A DNA stretch of 64,000 nucleotides from PHAA01 sp964457945 (GCA_964457945.1 CAYWFX010000012.1:6250-70249), one strand, 5' to 3'; counted from the stretch's first letter, positions 7,498-17,500 are shown. Program-made: numbers and translations. Notes: generated from the letters alone by a model not told the origin.

Positions 7498-8158
7498 ACT
7501 TCGCATCCTCCTTCAGGATTACGCCAGGATATCCGATAACGCTGTAACAATCAAACAACTCATAAACCTCAAAAACTTCTCCAATTTTATTCGCATACCA
7601 CATAGACGGTTCTGCCCTTGTAACTTGGATATTAAATATTTTTCCATAAGCAATAAATGGATGCCCATATTCATCAAGACATGCTTCGATATGGTATTTT
7701 TCATTTGAATCGATGTCCTCAATCACTAATTCTTCCGAGTTGATCTCATTTATTTTAATTATATTTCTTACCCCTCTCGTTGAACGATTAATCCAGTTTA
7801 TTGCAAAGTCACTACGCTCTGCCCCGAAAGCGTGAACTCGATAGGATTCCTTTGCCATATCGGAGAAAATGGCGACATCTCCGCGATTATTTGTTATACT
7901 GACGGCATCATAAAGAATATTCCAAAGCTTCTCCCGAGCCTCATCGGGGGAAATTGTTTCGCAATAGTTTTCTATCTTTTTTACCGTATCCGTGAATATT
8001 AGCATGTCTAAATATTTATATAAGGGGAATGCTCCTAATACCAATGATCCCATACCGAGTTTTTCAACCCATTTCTTTGTGCTAACAATATCGTCTGGTC
8101 CGTTAATATATTTTTTAAAATCTTTGTTAAGCACAATATCGTCTTTGAAATTCGCCAT
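7490..8158 (-). CDS. Uncharacterised protein (222 aa)
   Basis: The gene is well supported by GGGGG four to eight bases before ATG 8158 and by an unbroken frame. I do not recognise the family. Residues 33-55 contain a hydrophobic segment (GMGSLVLGAFPLYKYLDMLIF) that might be one membrane pass or a buried helix. The remainder is mixed alpha/beta with an acidic beta-rich region near residues 140-210. It follows the excisionase-like gene by 30 bases and is probably cotranscribed with it, a place where phage-like elements often carry accessory genes. Confidence 0.65.
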   Translation of the reverse strand: MANFKDDIVLNKDFKKYINGPDDIVSTKKWVEKLGMGSLVLGAFPLYKYLDMLIFTDTVKKIENYCETISPDEAREKLWNILYDAVSITNNRGDVAIFSDMAKESYRVHAFGAERSDFAINWINRSTRGVRNIIKINEINSEELVIEDIDSNEKYHIEACLDEYGHPFIAYGKIFNIQVTRAEPSMWYANKIGEVFEVYELFDCYSVIGYPGVILKEDAKYA

Positions 8159-8187
8159 GTCTACCCCCTCTCCTCCTTCGCTTTGTA

Positions 8188-8376
8188 CTACTTTAGTTTG
8201 TCGGTTCCCGGTTTAACCTCTTGTGACTTCATAAACCTATCTAGCTGATCATCAGATATACGGTACTGTCGCCCCACCTTAGTGGCTGGTAGTTGTCCTG
8301 ATTTGATAAGTTTATACACTGTTCTGACTGCCACTTGCATTTTTTCGGCAATCGTTTCCGGTGTGTAAATGTCCAA
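8188..8376 (-). CDS. Excisionase-like helix-turn-helix protein
   Basis: The 62-residue protein is a MerR-like winged helix of the excisionase/DNA-binding type: YTPETIAEKMQVAVRTVYKLIKSG followed by LPATKVGRQYRI and a short C-terminal helix. Such proteins bend DNA at att sites or act as small repressors. The TTG start at 8376 has GGAGG seven bases upstream. It is transcribed divergently from the second recombinase, and the intergenic region holds a palindrome over the recombinase promoter. Confidence 0.8.
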   Translation of the reverse strand: MDIYTPETIAEKMQVAVRTVYKLIKSGQLPATKVGRQYRISDDQLDRFMKSQEVKPGTDKLK

Positions 8377-8431
8377 TTGCTGTCCTCCTTTCCTTAATAA
8401 GTATTTTAAAACTATTTTATTTTAGTGTCAA

Positions 8432-8467
8432 GTATTGATTTACAATACACTTCTTTTGATTTATAAT
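8432..8467 (+). promoter_or_regulatory. Recombinase promoter with overlapping palindrome
   Basis: TTTACA (8439-8444) and TATAAT (8462-8467) are 17 bases apart. GTATTG attta CAATAC (8432-8448) is a perfect inverted repeat covering the -35 box, a likely repressor site between the divergent excisionase-like and recombinase genes. Confidence 0.6.
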
Positions 8468-8536
8468 ATCATTACAAGGTTCCGATAAGTGATTGTTATT
8501 GGAAGTCAGAACTTAAATAAAAGGGGGATACGAGTA

Positions 8537-9517
8537 ATGAATAACCTGATTGAAGTGACCAATAATCAAAATGAAAACCTTACGGCAGTAGTTGCGATGG
8601 TTGCGGTTGAAACTAAAGCTAATGAATATATGGCCTGTGCCAAAAGCGATAACACCATCAAGGCATATAGAGCAGATTGGGCCAACTTCTCCCGGTTCTG
8701 TGAAGATGCCAACATGGAAGCTCTACCTGCTACCCCTGATACTGTGGTAGCCTACCTGGTAACGCTGGCCGATAGCCACAAGGTTTCTACATTAGAACGC
8801 CATATAGCATCCATCAGTCAGGCACATCAAGCTGCCGGTTATCCTACTCCTACCAGTGATATGCAGGTTCGGATATTAATGCAGGGTATCCGCCGGGTTA
8901 ATGGTACTAGCCAAACCCAAAAGGCTCCTGCCGTTTCCGGTGATATTAAAATGATGCTGGCTACTTTATCGGATACCTTAATCGGAGTTCGTGACAGAGC
9001 ACTATTGCTCCTTGGCTTTGCTGGAGGTTTCAGGCGTTCCGAGATAGTAGCCCTTGAAATAGAGGATCTTGCCTTTAGTCGTGAAGGACTAACCGTCACC
9101 ATCCGCAAGTCTAAAACCGATCAAGAAGGTTCTGGCCGTAAAGTAGGTATAGCTTATGGCTCCAACTGTAGTACCTGCCCGGTTCGCAGTTTGCAGGCAT
9201 GGCTTGAAGCATCCGGTATAACCTCTGGCCCACTGTTCCGTTCAGTCAATAGGCATGGCAACCTTCAACCCAACCGGCTTAGCGATAAGGCTGTGGCCCT
9301 CATTGTTAAGCGTTGTGCTGAATCTGCTGGCCTTAATCCTGCTAACTATAGTGGTCATAGTCTCAGGGCTGGTATGGCAACCAGTGCCGCTATGAATGGA
9401 GCTAATGAAAGAAGTATCATGAAGCAGACTGGCCACAAGTCCACTGCTATGGTTAGACGCTACATCCGGGAAGGTAGCTTATTCCTTGATAATGCAAGTT
9501 GCTCCCTTGGCTTATAA
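8537..9517 (+). CDS. Second tyrosine recombinase
   Basis: ATG 8537 (326 residues) is chosen because GGGGG lies nine bases upstream. The N-terminal half has the SAM-like core-binding fold (NTIKAYRADWANFSRFC). The catalytic half shows GGFRRSE (first Arg), GHSLRAG (His about 274, Arg about 277), GHKS and RRYIRE (nucleophile Tyr about 308), so all catalytic residues are kept. Two Cys in CSTCPV give this group an unusual short motif. It resembles stand-alone integrases common on plasmids and islands of diverse bacteria and is distant from the attL integrase. A single element with two recombinases suggests a composite origin or a DNA inversion/dimer-resolution role. Confidence 0.9.
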   Translation: MNNLIEVTNNQNENLTAVVAMVAVETKANEYMACAKSDNTIKAYRADWANFSRFCEDANMEALPATPDTVVAYLVTLADSHKVSTLERHIASISQAHQAAGYPTPTSDMQVRILMQGIRRVNGTSQTQKAPAVSGDIKMMLATLSDTLIGVRDRALLLLGFAGGFRRSEIVALEIEDLAFSREGLTVTIRKSKTDQEGSGRKVGIAYGSNCSTCPVRSLQAWLEASGITSGPLFRSVNRHGNLQPNRLSDKAVALIVKRCAESAGLNPANYSGHSLRAGMATSAAMNGANERSIMKQTGHKSTAMVRRYIREGSLFLDNASCSLGL

Positions 9518-9683
9518 CCCTCATTTACCCTCCAACTGATAACAACTGCCGCCGCCCTGGTGTAGAACCGGGGCTTATTCTTTTCTTGCCAACCTACCGG
9601 GGGGCATCGAGTTCACCAATCCGGAGAGAGTCTCCCCGTGAAAATTACCTTATACACGGAGCTTGCCGAAATCATTTAACAGG

Positions 9684-9716
9684 AAAAACCACCGACGTAT
9701 GCCGATGGTTTTTGTT
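9684..9716 (+). terminator. Terminator after the second recombinase
   Basis: AAAAACCA pairs with TGGTTTTT (9684-9691 with 9706-9713) and continues into TGTTT. It lies about 170 bases past the stop; no gene is apparent in between. Confidence 0.65.
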
Positions 9717-9743
9717 TGACACGGGATAACTAGCTTAAACGTT

Positions 9744-10028
9744 CTACTCAAAGCATTTATTGATTTTTAGACATATCTCATCATATACTACTTTTCTAGC
9801 ATTCATTAATGAATTGTATTCTTCAAAACCTTCTTCATGGGAACATTCATTGCATTTTCCATAACCATATTCAGGAAAACAAACAAATTCTTCTTTGCCA
9901 CACATTGAACATTCCGAGGTATGCGGCTTCTGTTTGTTCTCTCCAGTTGTTAAGTTTCCTAGACTTTCTACTGTTTTTAAAATTTCGTTTTTTAAATACT
10001 CTCTGTATTCATTACGATTTTTTATCAA
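9744..10028 (-). CDS. Small zinc-finger protein (94 aa)
   Basis: The TTG start at 10028 is supported by GGGGG seven bases upstream; the longer frame from 10061 has no site. The N-terminal third is a charged helix. The middle holds CSMC and CNEC, separated by about 20 residues, a four-Cys zinc ribbon with GYGKC before the second pair. Function is unknown; it may be a small regulator or nucleic-acid-binding protein. It is divergent from the Xre repressor, so the palindromes between them may control both. Confidence 0.6.
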   Translation of the reverse strand: MIKNRNEYREYLKNEILKTVESLGNLTTGENKQKPHTSECSMCGKEEFVCFPEYGYGKCNECSHEEGFEEYNSLMNARKVVYDEICLKINKCFE

Positions 10029-10142
10029 AAGTTCACCCCCTTTACCTGTAAGCTTCGGCAAAAGGAAACTATTTCCTGCTTGTTATCTTTATTACAACCA
10101 GAGTACTTTCACCATTCGACTCCTTATCCAAATTGCCTTAAA

Positions 10143-10186
10143 TGTCATTGACATAAATGCCATTAACATCCCATATATAGGCATTT
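10143..10186. promoter_or_regulatory. Candidate repressor operators
   Basis: TGTCATTGACA (10143-10153) is a perfect palindrome around T10148. AAATGCC/GGCATTT arms (10155-10161 and 10180-10186) follow directly. They lie between the zinc-finger gene and the Xre repressor gene, where autoregulatory sites are expected. Confidence 0.5.
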
Positions 10187-10193
10187 GCGAGTA

Positions 10194-10222
10194 TTTACAT
10201 TTGTTTTTTTATGTGGTCTAAT
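10194..10222 (+). promoter_or_regulatory. Promoter of the Xre repressor gene
   Basis: TTTACA (10194-10199) and TCTAAT (10217-10222) are 17 bases apart, with TGG before the -10 box (extended -10). Confidence 0.6.
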
Positions 10223-10262
10223 TATCCTCATACTTTGCATTTTTTAGAAAGGATTGATAAAT

Positions 10263-10733
10263 ATGAACATAACAAGCAAATATAATGATGGCGAACGAAT
10301 TAGAGAATTACTACGAGAAAAAAATATGACTCAGCGGGAACTTGCTAAAAAGAGTAATCTTTGCGTGGAAAACATAAGCCGCATTATAAACAAAAACCAA
10401 GGCGTGCGACTTAGTACATTAAATGCAATACTTAGGGCCTTAGAGGTAAGCGCAAAAGAATTCTTTAACCCGTTATCGGCAGATGAAAAAGCGAAAATGT
10501 TAATCGATGCATTCCCAGCAAATGAAGAAACAAAAGAAAATCTAAGGTCATTTCCGCCAGATAAACTTATACTTTTGTTTGATAAACGGAGTTGGCCCCA
10601 TTTACGTGTAATGCTGGAATTGAAAGATGAAGGATATTCTTTAGAAGATATTGAAAGCGCGATAAATACAGCTACTTTTTATAAAGAATTATTCTGTAAT
10701 AACTGTAAATTTAGAAAAGGAAAACCGATTTAG
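10263..10733 (+). CDS. Xre-family (cI-like) transcriptional regulator
   Basis: ATG 10263 is chosen because AGAAAGGA lies about nine bases upstream (the TTG at 10254 abuts the site). Residues 10-70 are a classical HTH_XRE domain: RIRELLREKNMTQRELAKKSNLC, then ISRIINKNQGVRLSTL, with the second and third helices forming the DNA-binding unit. The C-terminal part (SADEKAKMLIDAF onward) is helical and ends in a CNNCKFRKGKP tail with a CxxC. There is no LexA/cI-type Ser-Lys peptidase domain, so induction by self-cleavage is unlikely. It is probably the element's maintenance repressor. Confidence 0.85.
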   Translation: MNITSKYNDGERIRELLREKNMTQRELAKKSNLCVENISRIINKNQGVRLSTLNAILRALEVSAKEFFNPLSADEKAKMLIDAFPANEETKENLRSFPPDKLILLFDKRSWPHLRVMLELKDEGYSLEDIESAINTATFYKELFCNNCKFRKGKPI

Positions 10734-10901
10734 AAGTTAATTGTACTTTCCTTTACGTATATCTTCGCTTATCGGGTTACTATCATAAACCTCTACAGAA
10801 AGCCATTTCTGAACCCTCACCCCCTTGCATTTCAAATCATTTGCCAGTAATATATTGGTAAACTAGGGACAGATATTCAATTGTAAAGGAGGTGAAAAAC
10901 C

Positions 10902-11798
10902 ATGAGAAAACTAACTGCACTGTTACTAATGGTGTTTTTGTTTCTACCGCCTTTCACTGCTTTGGGCCAGGGCACCGTTGATCTAATGTCTTTTCCTGTT
11001 TGTCAGTCTGGCCCTGGGGTTGAGCTGGGCGGAATGCGGGTTAGGGATTACTCTGGAACGTCAACCCTCCCTGGTAACTGTTCTTTTACCATTCAACTTC
11101 CCAGCTGGACCCCGATGTCATCCTGCTCCGTAGTTGATGAGAATACTGTTTTCAGTTCGGTCTATAGTACTGTTTATGGTAGCGGTGTAAGTATCACCCT
11201 GGGTGATCGCCTGGGCAGTGGGCAAGTTGCGCTGCTGGTCAATATCACAGCGAACTTAACCGATGCTCCTACTGGCGATATCAACGCAACTATAACTTCC
11301 CAGGAACCTGGTACCATATCCCCCATGTCACTTGCCGTAGCCAGGGTATATATTCCTTACTCCGGGGGAGGCGGTAGTTCTTATTCCCCATCCTCTTCCT
11401 CATCAGTAAACATTGCAGGCGTTCAAACTCCAATAAAGGAACCAACTCCTGTAATAGATACTACAACAGCTTTTGAAGCAGGCATGGCCTCTGTTATGAT
11501 TGATGGAAAATCTGTGCCAATAGACGTATCACCATACCTTAAGAATGATCTGCTGTACGTTCCAGTGCGTTATCTTGCGTACTCACTTGGCCTCAGCCCC
11601 AGCGATATTGTTTGGGATTCCGCCACCTCAACTATTCATATTACTGCACCCAAAGCGGATATAGTTCTTACCATCGGCTCCACTACAATGTTGGTAAACG
11701 GTAGCCCGGTTATTCTTCCAGTCGCCCCAGAAGTCGTTAATGAACGAACCATGTTGCCTTCTGCTCCAATCATTGAAAACATAAAGCCGGGGAAATAA
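10902..11798 (+). CDS. Secreted protein with copper-amine-oxidase-N-like (stalk) C-terminal domain
   Basis: AAAGGAGGTG precedes ATG 10902. Residues 1-22 are a clear signal peptide (MRKLTALLLMVFLFLPPFTALG). Residues 25-155 form a beta-rich domain I do not recognise, then a Gly/Ser linker (GGGGSSYSPSSSSS). Residues 195-298 match the copper-amine-oxidase N-terminal-like stalk domain: VMIDGKSVPIDVSPYL, YVPVRYLAYSLGL, VWDSATSTIHI, VNGSP, VNERTMLP. The usual last strand after the second RTMLP motif is missing and the protein ends in the following terminator. It sits in a prophage-like element, convergent with the tail-tip gene, so it may be cargo (a lysogenic conversion gene) that displaced phage genes. 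Confidence 0.8.
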   Translation: MRKLTALLLMVFLFLPPFTALGQGTVDLMSFPVCQSGPGVELGGMRVRDYSGTSTLPGNCSFTIQLPSWTPMSSCSVVDENTVFSSVYSTVYGSGVSITLGDRLGSGQVALLVNITANLTDAPTGDINATITSQEPGTISPMSLAVARVYIPYSGGGGSSYSPSSSSSVNIAGVQTPIKEPTPVIDTTTAFEAGMASVMIDGKSVPIDVSPYLKNDLLYVPVRYLAYSLGLSPSDIVWDSATSTIHITAPKADIVLTIGSTTMLVNGSPVILPVAPEVVNERTMLPSAPIIENIKPGK

Positions 11799-11814
11799 CC
11801 CCTCCCCGGCTTTT
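11784..11814. terminator. Bidirectional terminator
   Basis: AAGCCGGGGA pairs with TCCCCGGCTT (11784-11793 with 11803-11812) and is followed by T on the plus strand. It separates two convergent genes, and both stop codons overlap or abut it. Confidence 0.85.
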
Positions 11815-14512
11815 AAGTTGCTGTCTCATCTCCTCCGTTTATCTTTGTAGTATATTCTCTGCATTTGGGTATCCGCTTGACGATAGTGTCCGAGACTAAA
11901 GCTGCCCTCTTTGAAACATGTATACCCTTTTCCAACTCCTCCGGGGTATACATGTTTAAATTCTCTTCCGTGTATTTTCTTTTAAATTTGCCAGTTTTGG
12001 GGTCTAATTCACAGTTGGGATGGGGTCTCAGTATATCCTCGGCCTCTTCATCGCAGGCCTGCACCAATAACGGCTGGAGTTCTCCTTGGGTATTCAGTTC
12101 GTACTGGATTTCGTGTACGGGAATCATCAATGTGATCGTTTTGGGGATGTGCTTGCATCGGTCATGAATAGGGACTGTCATGGTATAGCCTTCTTCATTT
12201 ATGGTCTTAACTAATAATACAAGAATATCTCCATCTTCGAACTTTCCTCCACAAATAGCACATTCTTTCTCAATAAAGTTAAGGTCCCCCGTATTCAAAT
12301 ATTTGCTATAAACTGTCCACCATTTTCTGTTAGATGCTCCTAAGTTATTGGCCTCAGATGTATAGGGGTTTAAGTCGCTACCTATGCCATTCATACATAT
12401 ACCATTTTTTGTTACCCCACTAGCCGAACCTAATGTAATATACTCACCATTATAAGCGGATATGTTTATACCAGCTCCATTTTTACCCCATAATAATATC
12501 TCCTTCGTCGTGGCCCCATTGATAAGAAGCTCTCCTTTTAAAAGACCGTCATCAAAAATAGCTACCTTACCTTGGTCTGCGCTGCTGTTAAATTCTAGGG
12601 TCTTGCCTGATGTCCCAACTAATCGCACATAACCATAATTATTTTCTTCTCCAATTTGAACATAGCTAGAAGTATCTGCCTCATTTCCCGTCTTAAAGAT
12701 AGAAGCATATATCTCACCATCGATTATCTTTATGCCGTACTTCCTAACCATATCTTTTAACCACGAACCTACCAGCACCCGCAAAGCACCAAGGTTGTCA
12801 TATACCTTAATGCCATCGGCATCAGCAGTAACATAGCCGGGTTGGTCAAAATACTTGCCGGCCTTTTCCCAATCCGCAATAGCATAGGATTGTCCAGATG
12901 TTTTCGCGGTTTTGCAACTTAGCAAATCACCAGAAGGCCCACCTGCCCATATGTCGCCTATGTCGTAAGGAGGTGCTGGCTGGACCGTGAACACTCGTTT
13001 TTTGGTGCTAGGGTTGTAACCATCTTCAAAAGTCGAAGCAGAACCAATTTGAAGCACCCCTGCCGCAATCTTTCCTACCCAAGCGGCATCAGCATGAATA
13101 CCGGCTCCACTAATAGCAGTTTGCCAAGTTTGGCCACCATCCGAAGATATTATCAACCCTGCCGGAGTAGCCCGAGTTAGCTTGCCTGTTAAAACACCAT
13201 TAACCCGCTCTGCCCAGGTAGATACTCCATCAATACAAGTATAATCTCCACTAGCCCCATTGATTTCTGTAGCCGCCGTATTAATTATCGCCTTAAGGAT
13301 ATTTTGAAAGGACGTATTTGACTTATTGGCCTTAACGAAATTAGATGCCTTAATGGTACTTGCTATGCTTGCCGCTATCTTCTCTATCGGGTCGCCTACA
13401 TCTAGTTCACAATTCCATGGCCGGAAAACATTATATTTATAGCGAATTATGCGAACCCGATCATCAATGCCCAGTCCCTCATCTATAATATCTACTAAAT
13501 GCCCAATATCAAAGGTTTCATGCTCATATCCCGAAATAGTCCGCAAGTCCAGCATTTTAGTTTTATAATTATGCCTTGGCTTGGATACCTTGGCCTGATA
13601 TTCTATAGCCGCATCTTTCAACTGCTGGGCATTGGAAATATCCTGATTAATCCAGACCCCTTCGTATATTGCGCCAGTGTAACCATAATTCTCAATATAG
13701 AGCTGCCCACCATTCACCGAAGATATGTTAAGATCATCTGCTCCAAAGGGAAACAAGCGGGTAACAATATCATAATCATCTATCCTGGTGATGGATTTTA
13801 GGTTTTTGGCGTAGCGAATCTGAAAACCAGTATAGTTTAGCCACGTTGATTCGGAGCGCAGGGAAACAGTTTTATTCAACGAATCCCAAACTATGAAGCC
13901 ACCCCACAATTCTTGTAACTTATTGATAACAGCCAGAAGATGTTCCTTCTCGGTTTCGAGGTCATAGATTCCGCCAACGTCAACCGTTCCCACCGTCCAG
14001 CCAGTGCTTTGAAGTAGGTAAGACAATGCAGACATCGCACTTCCAGCACTACATCCGGCATATGGAGCTCCACCAGACAATATCTTTACAACGCTCCAGG
14101 GAGGGCTAGGATTCTGCGGGTCATTACTAACCGTCACGAACTGTTTATTCAGTAGACCCCAAGATTCTTCGGCCATAACCTTGCCCCATAGTTTTTGACC
14201 TTCTCTGCTAACTTCCAAGGTATTTCCGGGCTTCAACATAACAAACTCCCGGCCACCGGCTATAATTAGGCAATCAGGAGTTATTTCCGCCCACTTTTCA
14301 CTTGTCATTGGTAGTTCAAAAGTTAAGGTACATAAGCCATTCAGCTCAATATCAATCCAACATTCACGAAGTCCGTCTGAATCGGGCGACAAAAAAGCCA
14401 CCGTTTGACCGGCGGCTGTCTTGACTTCGATATATTCAGGGATTAGGCCTATGGGATGCGTAGTTGTTGTTCCCTGATTAAACAACTCGGTATTAAATTG
14501 AAATGGAAACAA
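11813..14512 (-). CDS. Phage tail-tip (tail-associated, minor structural) protein
   Basis: The 899-residue protein follows the tape measure gene by 16 bases, the canonical order in siphophages. The TTG start at 14512 has GGTGGTG seven bases upstream. The N-terminal 400 residues (ECWIDIELNGLCTLTFELP, then EEVW-type strands and WGGFIVWDS) resemble the prophage endopeptidase/minor structural N-terminal domain that forms the hub around the tail tip. The middle contains repetitive beta strands suited to a fibre or shaft. The C-terminus is unusual: CAICGGKFEDGD with a later HDRCKH, a probable zinc site, then a charged tail. No receptor-binding or lysin module is recognised. Confidence 0.8.
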   Translation of the reverse strand: MFPFQFNTELFNQGTTTTHPIGLIPEYIEVKTAAGQTVAFLSPDSDGLRECWIDIELNGLCTLTFELPMTSEKWAEITPDCLIIAGGREFVMLKPGNTLEVSREGQKLWGKVMAEESWGLLNKQFVTVSNDPQNPSPPWSVVKILSGGAPYAGCSAGSAMSALSYLLQSTGWTVGTVDVGGIYDLETEKEHLLAVINKLQELWGGFIVWDSLNKTVSLRSESTWLNYTGFQIRYAKNLKSITRIDDYDIVTRLFPFGADDLNISSVNGGQLYIENYGYTGAIYEGVWINQDISNAQQLKDAAIEYQAKVSKPRHNYKTKMLDLRTISGYEHETFDIGHLVDIIDEGLGIDDRVRIIRYKYNVFRPWNCELDVGDPIEKIAASIASTIKASNFVKANKSNTSFQNILKAIINTAATEINGASGDYTCIDGVSTWAERVNGVLTGKLTRATPAGLIISSDGGQTWQTAISGAGIHADAAWVGKIAAGVLQIGSASTFEDGYNPSTKKRVFTVQPAPPYDIGDIWAGGPSGDLLSCKTAKTSGQSYAIADWEKAGKYFDQPGYVTADADGIKVYDNLGALRVLVGSWLKDMVRKYGIKIIDGEIYASIFKTGNEADTSSYVQIGEENNYGYVRLVGTSGKTLEFNSSADQGKVAIFDDGLLKGELLINGATTKEILLWGKNGAGINISAYNGEYITLGSASGVTKNGICMNGIGSDLNPYTSEANNLGASNRKWWTVYSKYLNTGDLNFIEKECAICGGKFEDGDILVLLVKTINEEGYTMTVPIHDRCKHIPKTITLMIPVHEIQYELNTQGELQPLLVQACDEEAEDILRPHPNCELDPKTGKFKRKYTEENLNMYTPEELEKGIHVSKRAALVSDTIVKRIPKCREYTTKINGGDETAT

Positions 14513-14528
14513 ATATAATCACCACCCA

Positions 14529-17500
14529 TCATTTTTTATTAACCATTTGCCTAATAACAGAACTAATCTCCAGGCCCAAAACCTGCATATCTGCCTTATC
14601 TTCAAAGCCCGCTTGTTCAATAGATACGACAGGACCGTTAATATGCACCCCGAATTTCTTTTCAATTGCTGATATAATCTTGTCTGCCGCCTTATCAAAA
14701 TCCCCACCATGGTTATTATTGGTTATGTTTTGCACTCTGCTCGGATTACCTGCCATCGCCATTGCTAGTCGATCAAAACTAACGGTAAGCTGTGGGTCTA
14801 ACACCCGTTCGCCTTTGAGCAGTTCAGCTAATCCGCCTTTATTAACAAAAGCACCGGTATGAGCTTGCGGAATAGTAACTCCCATATCTGATGCCTGCGA
14901 CCTTGCCCATATTTTTTGCCCAGCATCACCAGACTTAGCAAGACCAACTAAATACAATAACTGATTAGCCCATGCCTTTTGACCAGCATCGCCCGTTTGC
15001 TTAAGACTGTTTAGGTAGGCAGTTTCCCCAGTAAACCAATCAGCGGGAGCGGTCTTATTAGCTGAGGTTGTTGTCGTCTTTGTAGGAACGGTGGGTGCGG
15101 AATTAGTTCCAGAACTTCCGCTGCTACTTTTGGCCTTGTTGTATTCAGTCGTTACATCGTTGGTAAAGAAATCCTTTGCGTCGGCAGATATATTGGTTTT
15201 GCCGTCTTTTATGCCTTGCTCAAACGCCTTCATGTTATTTAATGCCTTTTGATAAAACTGGTCATCATACCCGCCAATAGTAGCCAACATATTAAGCGTA
15301 TTATCATTCAACAAGCCTTCAACCTGCTTATAATACTTCTCTAACTCTGATTTCTTCTTGTCGTTGGTTTTCTTTAACTGGTCAATTTCCTTCTGGCCAG
15401 TAGTTCCGTAGGCATCCTTTTCTTTTTCCAGCGCATCAATCTGAGACTGATAAGCTTCTTTTTGAGCATCACGAGCATCGTCGTTCTGCTTTAACTGCCA
15501 ACTGATATTTTCCTCTGCAATTTGGCGGTCAATATCAACAATAGCTGTTTGATGTTCAAGTCCGGTCCTTATCTCGTTATATTGACGTTCTTTGATTAAA
15601 TCAGCTATCGTCTGGTTGTGCTGTCGTTCAGCTTCTGTTTTATCCTCGCTTGTACCTTGACTGTCCAGGATATCCATCAGCTTTTGAATCGCCACTATTT
15701 GAGCGTCTACATCTGCCTTATAAGTTTCAATGTTGGCTTCTTTTTGAGTAATTAAATCCTCATTGGCGGTTATTTCGTCCTCATACATTTGCTTTTTCTC
15801 GTCGTAAGCGGTCTTGATAGCAGTCATTTCTTCTTCGAGAGCCGTTTTGTTTGCATCATAAATTTCCTTCTGTAATGTCCGCTGATCCTTTAATGCTAAA
15901 TTGGTTTTATCAAACGACTTGAGATATTCTAATTGTTGTTCAGTGCTCATCTGCCCGATTGATTCCATGTATCCCATCCAGTCCATGGCAGACTGAAAAT
16001 ATTCAACGTAGGTTTTCGTGGTCAGTTCATCGAGCACACCTTTGTTGTCCCATACCTTTTGAGTGTTTTCGGCAATGGAATTAGTCAGGTTATCAATCTC
16101 GCCTTGAAGTGATGATACTGCCGACTGAGCATCTTTCATATGATCGAAGTCGCCTGCCGTCTTGAACTGCTCATATTCTGCTGTAGCCTGTGCCAGAACG
16201 GGGGTCAAAGCGGTGATTTCCTGTTTATACTGCTCGTTTGCCGCCGTAAGTTTTACCTGCTCGTCTTTTACCAGAGTAGACTTGATTCCCACTAATTCTT
16301 GCATTCGAGCGTAATCCTGAGCGGTATATGCTCCTGATTCCATTTTAGTTTTGAGGTAATCGTATTCTGAGCCAGTGAGAGAAAGACTGCGACCAACCGC
16401 ACTAAGGGAGGATTCCATGTCATAGTTGGATATTTCAAATGCTTTGGCGGCATTCCCCAAGGATTCCAAATATTCTTTAATGGCCTTAGATTTTTCGTTG
16501 CTATCTCCACCAGTATAGTCGGTGATCGGACTGTCCGCGTCTAAGCCAGCACCAGCGAGAGCCGCAGCGGTTTTTTCATTGGCCTCCGCTTCGTACTTAG
16601 CCATTATTTCATTAAGATTGTTTAAGTCGCGATTCAAAGCATCTTCCGTTGCCGCTTTCTTTTGGTCAAGAAGCGAATTTAATACGCCTTCGTTTGCGTT
16701 CCATTGTGATTGCGCTTTTTCCCTTGACGAATCTGCCGTTGGCAGCCAACCTAAACCCGCGTCTAAGACATGATTAAATGCTTGACCGGGATGCTTCCAC
16801 GCATCAGCACCAGCCTTTTGCAGACTTTCGCCAGGAGTCCATTGGTCCTTAATTAAAGATTGCAGTCGGTCTTGTTCTGCCTGTAAGTCGCCTATTTTAG
16901 TACCTATCGGGTCAGTTTTTTGGTCATACAACCTATTCAATGCCATCATTCCGGCAATCAATGGGAGCAATTTTGCTAATGCTCCAATAGCAGCTGCGCC
17001 AATTCCCACTATACCCCCTGCAACGCCAGCAAGTACCGGCGGCATTCCCAATGACAACATATACAGTTCGCCAGCAGCAGAATTAAACATAATTACTTCC
17101 GATGCAGCTATTTTAGTAGCAACCCCAAAAGCGTAAACACCTATTTTCCAAGCAATATATCCTTCTGCCAGTTTTGCACCAGTATCTAAAATGTTTTTCA
17201 ATTCTTCTTTATGATCTTTTAAATCCACAATGCCGCCACGAACACTGGTCAGGAACATAATCAAAGCAGGAGTTGCATCGGCTGTTAATTCGGAAGTTAG
17301 CACCTGTAAACTCGCACTCGTCATTCTTAATTGCTGAGGCAAGCTGGTCATAGCCGCTTCAACTAATTTCTTTTGCATATCGGCATTGGCAGTTTCGATT
17401 CCTGCAAGAGCTTTTTTATAAGCACCCGTGTAATCATCCAAAAATGCTTGCAATTTCTGGTATTGAAATTTACCCCCTGCCAATACCGTTGCATAGTGCA

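Noticed and set aside
7519..7722. A 67-codon minus-strand frame
   Set aside because: It lies in another frame of the well-supported 7490-8158 gene.
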